In this document: positions 61,168 through 64,000 of the stretch, in pieces
How positions within the stretch are numbered: position 1 is the stretch's first letter
Layout of the letters: every line of letters starts with the position of its first letter
Source of the DNA: Clostridium sp. AF15-31
Lineage (GTDB): Bacteria > Bacillota > Clostridia > Lachnospirales > Lachnospiraceae
DNA: 64,000 nucleotides
NCBI RefSeq assembly: GCF_003461625.1
Contig: NZ_QTXL01000003.1
Coordinates: forward strand, 62,001 to 126,000
Direction of reading: 5' to 3'
Translations under genes and position numbers: made by a program
Notes under the pieces: generated by a model
Seen by the model: the letters and a program-made list of their open reading frames with translations, nothing else
Database searches by the model: none
What the model was told of the DNA's origin: nothing

Positions 61168-62052
61168 TTATTTCTTTCTGTTGACCAGTTCCAGAATCAA
61201 TTCATCCAAAAATTCATTCTTATATGGAAGCTGATCCAGTCTTGTAACCGCACGTCTGGATATCTCCGCGACATCCTTCTTGGACTCCTCAAGTCCATGA
61301 ATCGTGACATAGGTTACTTTACCATTTTCTTCATCTGAGCAGACAGGCTTTCCAAGCACTGTGCTGTCACCCAGAATATCCAGAAGATCATCCTGGATCT
61401 GGAATGCCAGTCCGATATCCGATGCGATCATCTCGACCTGCTTCAATTCGTCTTCCGTTGCTCCGGCAAGTACTGCACCGATCATCATCGATGCCTCGAT
61501 CAACGCACCCGTTTTATTCTCATATACAAAATGAAGCTGATCACCACTCATCTGCTTCCCTGTCATCTCTACATCTACAACCTGACCACCGATCATTCCG
61601 TTTACACCTGCTTTTTTTGCAAGGATCGTGAATGCTCTGGCAACAGTCTGATTCCCCGGTTCCAGTTCAAATGCCTTACAGGCTGTCTCAAATGCATAAT
61701 TTAAAAGCGCATCACCAGCAAGGATCGCCATTGCCTCACCAAATACCACATGCGAGGTCTTTCTTCCTCTGCGGTATTCATCATTATCCAATGCCGGCAG
61801 ATCATCATGGATCAGGGAATAGGTATGTATCATCTCGATTGCTGCCATAAACGGCTCTACAACTTTTCCTGTTCCGCCAAATAAACGGTAGGTTTCCTGC
61901 ATTAATAACGGACGTAGTCTCTTTCCTCCTGCCTGAAAGGAATAGTTCATTGCCGTAAAGATAGTTTTCTGAAACCCTTCTTCTGCCGGTGCATATGTGT
62001 ATATAATATTCTGTACTTCTTTTGTATGAAGTTCTAATTTATTCTTTTCCAC
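61168..62052 (-). CDS. ispA: Polyprenyl (farnesyl/geranyl) diphosphate synthase
   Basis: The protein (about 294 residues) condenses isoprenyl diphosphates. The first Asp-rich motif is DDLPALDND and the second IQDDLLDILGD. The ORF can be extended to a GTG at 62064. I favour the GTG at 62052 because GTGGAG lies six bases upstream, inside the end of xseB. It is followed by dxs after five bases, so the two act in one pathway and one operon. Confidence 0.93.
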   Translation of the reverse strand: MEKNKLELHTKEVQNIIYTYAPAEEGFQKTIFTAMNYSFQAGGKRLRPLLMQETYRLFGGTGKVVEPFMAAIEMIHTYSLIHDDLPALDNDEYRRGRKTSHVVFGEAMAILAGDALLNYAFETACKAFELEPGNQTVARAFTILAKKAGVNGMIGGQVVDVEMTGKQMSGDQLHFVYENKTGALIEASMMIGAVLAGATEDELKQVEMIASDIGLAFQIQDDLLDILGDSTVLGKPVCSDEENGKVTYVTIHGLEESKKDVAEISRRAVTRLDQLPYKNEFLDELILELVNRKK

Positions 62053-62257
62053 TGTTCTCTCCACTTAATACGATCATTTCTTTTTCAACATCACACAGAT
62101 CATCCTTACATGCCTGAACAAGCTGTACGCCCTCTGCGTAGGCTGCCAGACTATCCTTTAACGATGTCGCGGGATTCTCTAAGACAGCCGTGATTGCTTC
62201 TATTTTCTTCAGGGATTCCTCGATTGAGAAATCCTTCTTTTCCATCTTCTCTGCCAT
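62039..62257 (-). CDS. xseB: Exonuclease VII small subunit
   Basis: This 72-residue helical protein fits XseB: SIEESLKKIEAITAVLENPATSLKDSLAAYAEGVQL is the core, with the conserved L(E)xNP segment. It pairs with XseA to form exonuclease VII. It starts two bases after the xseA stop and its end overlaps ispA. Confidence 0.95.
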   Translation of the reverse strand: MAEKMEKKDFSIEESLKKIEAITAVLENPATSLKDSLAAYAEGVQLVQACKDDLCDVEKEMIVLSGENSGKE

Positions 62258-62259
62258 TT

Positions 62260-63465
62260 CTAATCTTCCTCTTTCACATCCGTTACTCTTGTCTCGATCA
62301 GACCATCATGAACACGGATGGTAATGTGGTCATCTTTTTCTATCTCTTTTATCGTCGTTACCGGCGTTCCGGTCTTTTCGATATATCCAAATCCATTTAT
62401 AAGCTTCGCCGATGGTGACAGACCATGCAGACGTTCTGCAAGAAGCATCACCCGATGTTCGTATCTGTCGTATTTGTTCTTCATAGCACGGTTTAAACGA
62501 TCTGACAGATCATCCAGATAAATCTGCTGCTGTGCAAGCCTCTGCTTCGGATTCAGGATACGAAGATGCCTTTCTGCAGCCTGCAGCTTCTCCTGATATG
62601 CTGCAAGTCTCCGTTTCATCAGATAATCCATCTGTCTGCCCTGATTTATGACCTGATGGACTGCAGACATCACATCCGGGATTGCCTGCTCACAGGCGGC
62701 TGATGGTGTCGGTGCTCGAAGATCTGCCGCATAATCTGCGATCGTATTATCAATCTCATGACCTGTACCGGAAATGATTGGCGTTGTTGCATGGTAGATT
62801 GCCCATGCAACGACCTCCTCATTAAACGCCCAGAGGTCTTCGATCGAGCCGCCGCCACGACCGATAATGATCGTATCTACGCCCATGTTATCCAACACTT
62901 CGATTCCATGCGCGATATCTTCTGCTGCCCCATCTCCCTGTACCTTTGCCGGATACAGGATAAGCTGGACATATGGATTTCTTCTCTTTGCGATGTTTCT
63001 GATATCCTGGATCGCTGCACCTGTCTGTGCTGTCACGATGCCTACCCGCTTCGGATATGCCGGTATCGGCTTCTTGATATCGAATTCAAACAGTCCCTGT
63101 TCATACAGCTTCTGTTTCAACTGTTCATACCGCTCATAGAGATTTCCAATCCCATCCAGCTTGATCTCTTTTACATATAACTGATATCTGCCATCCCGTT
63201 CGTAGATATTCACACTTCCGTGGCAGACTACCTGCTGCCCGTTTTCCAGTTTGAAATCAAGACCGGAATATGCATAACTTTTAAACATAACAGCCATGAT
63301 CGAACCGGTCTCATCCTTCAATGAAAAATAGATATGCCCGGAACTGTGATATTTGCAGTTAGAGACTTCTCCCTTCACATAAATATCACCAAGCAGATAA
63401 TCACTGCTGATCAGATTCTTGATATATCCATTTACCTGTCCGACGGTATAGCTTTTCTTTGCCAT
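62260..63465 (-). CDS. xseA: Exonuclease VII large subunit
   Basis: This 401-residue nuclease subunit degrades single-stranded DNA. It has an N-terminal OB-fold (VKGEVSNCKYHSSGHIYFSLKD) and a catalytic domain with VGIVTAQTGAAIQDI and IIIGRGGGSIEDLWAFN. A coiled-coil C-terminal region (about 280-370) follows. It lies between nusB and xseB; AGGTGAG precedes the start codon. Confidence 0.97.
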   Translation of the reverse strand: MAKKSYTVGQVNGYIKNLISSDYLLGDIYVKGEVSNCKYHSSGHIYFSLKDETGSIMAVMFKSYAYSGLDFKLENGQQVVCHGSVNIYERDGRYQLYVKEIKLDGIGNLYERYEQLKQKLYEQGLFEFDIKKPIPAYPKRVGIVTAQTGAAIQDIRNIAKRRNPYVQLILYPAKVQGDGAAEDIAHGIEVLDNMGVDTIIIGRGGGSIEDLWAFNEEVVAWAIYHATTPIISGTGHEIDNTIADYAADLRAPTPSAACEQAIPDVMSAVHQVINQGRQMDYLMKRRLAAYQEKLQAAERHLRILNPKQRLAQQQIYLDDLSDRLNRAMKNKYDRYEHRVMLLAERLHGLSPSAKLINGFGYIEKTGTPVTTIKEIEKDDHITIRVHDGLIETRVTDVKEED

Positions 63466-63473
63466 ATTCTCAC

Positions 63474-63908
63474 CTAATCTGCAAGCTTTGCAAGAAGTGC
63501 ATTAATGAAGCTCTTTGCTTCTACATCGCAGTATGTCTTTGCAAGCTCTACTGCTTCATTGATCGCTACCTTTACAGGAATATCTTCATCAAATTTGATC
63601 TCGTATACAGCCAGTCTGAGAATCGCAAGCTCCGCTTTTCCGATTCTGCCAAGCTTCCATCCCTGTGAAATACCACTGATCGTTTCATCGATCTCTGTAA
63701 TATGGGCTACGACTGCCTCTACTCGATCTATAACATAGGCTTTTTCTTCCTCTGTCATGGCTACTGCATCCATCTTGTTATCGTCTTCATCATAAAGGCT
63801 GGCATGCTCCAGTTCGAGTTCTGCTTCTTCTCTGATCTCTGAAATGTCATTGAATTCCAGACTGAATAAAATTTTAAATACGGTTTCTCTTATCTCTCGT
63901 CTTGTCAT
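63474..63908 (-). CDS. nusB: Transcription antitermination factor NusB
   Basis: This 144-residue all-helical protein starts MTRREIRETVFKILFSLEF and ends with LAVYEIKFDEDIPVKVAINEAVELAKTYC, a diagnostic stretch. It binds boxA RNA with NusE in rRNA antitermination. It is the second gene seen in the cluster, after the Asp23 gene. Confidence 0.97.
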   Translation of the reverse strand: MTRREIRETVFKILFSLEFNDISEIREEAELELEHASLYDEDDNKMDAVAMTEEEKAYVIDRVEAVVAHITEIDETISGISQGWKLGRIGKAELAILRLAVYEIKFDEDIPVKVAINEAVELAKTYCDVEAKSFINALLAKLAD

Positions 63909-63918
63909 ATGTTCCTCT

Positions 63919-64000
63919 CTAGTTTGCGTCTGCCATGCGAACGCCGGCTACACGTATATTTACCTTGGTTACATTAAGACCTGTCATAGTCTCGATCGCC
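63919..64000 (-). CDS. Asp23/Gls24 family envelope stress protein, C-terminal end only
   Basis: The gene enters from the right edge and ends at the TAG at 63919-63921. About 26 codons are visible: AIETMTGLNVTKVNIRVAGV followed by RMADAN. This matches the C-terminal end of the Asp23 (YqhY/AmaP) family, which usually precedes nusB in Firmicutes. The rest lies outside the window. The nusB start follows after 10 bases. Confidence 0.8.
   Translation of the reverse strand, partial: AIETMTGLNVTKVNIRVAGVRMADAN

Overview
The window reads as chromosomal DNA of an anaerobic, low-to-medium GC Firmicute, most likely a Lachnospiraceae-type Clostridium relative. Evidence: the Gram-positive order Asp23/yqhY-nusB-xseA-xseB-ispA-dxs-tlyA-nadK-argR-recN-spoIVB, the infC-rpmI-rplT operon, lipoproteins with lipobox signals, a folate operon with an HD-domain protein, and a PutP/NSS/MATE transporter complement. 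No IS element, prophage, CRISPR array or rRNA was seen. Most genes lie on the minus strand.

Layout. 1-6.6 kb: a cut lipoprotein gene, a four-helix membrane protein, a CinA-C amidase, a glucose-class PTS IICBA gene behind a LytTR regulator with a terminator-like hairpin over its ribosome site, an XRE regulator and tyrS. 6.7-13.2 kb: an O-antigen-ligase-like protein, cardiolipin synthase, and a csoR-copA copper operon whose copA carries a C-terminal CopZ domain with its own ribosome site. 13.3-23.3 kb: an Asp/Ser-rich lipoprotein and a MacB-type ABC export operon with two lipoprotein adaptors, one FtsX permease and two ATPases. 23.6-24.4 kb: tRNA-Leu and a small hypothetical gene. 24.5-35.2 kb: infC-rpmI-rplT with a leader attenuator, ppk, ppx, pheA, the folate genes folC-HD-folP-folBK and a polysaccharide deacetylase. 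35.3-41.8 kb: a small lipoprotein, three uncharacterised small genes, glnK-amt with a structured leader, putP and an HD nucleotidase-like gene. 41.8-51.1 kb: a molybdenum hydroxylase island made of a purine permease and a three-subunit xanthine-dehydrogenase-like enzyme, divergent from a MolABC-like ABC importer, a ModE-type HTH protein and an NTPase-MocA fusion. 51.2-64 kb: MATE and NSS transporters, then the spoIVB-recN-...-nusB housekeeping cluster.

The most unusual signal is a structured element found three times (23804-24073 and 35876-36042 on plus, 41021-41185 on minus). Each copy has the same core: helices that co-vary between copies, flanking GA/GA tandem mismatches, and constant CUU/UAG and CGGU/ACCG segments. 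Each core sits on a long basal stem whose sequence is unrelated between copies but self-complementary within each copy. That pattern points to selection on RNA (or single-strand) structure. I do not recognise the family.

The functional logic of the other regions is conventional. Copper sensing and export form one operon. Polyphosphate synthesis and breakdown are coupled as ppx-ppk. Purine uptake, purine hydroxylation, oxyanion uptake and molybdenum-cofactor nucleotide transfer share one divergent regulatory region with a ModE-box-like palindrome.
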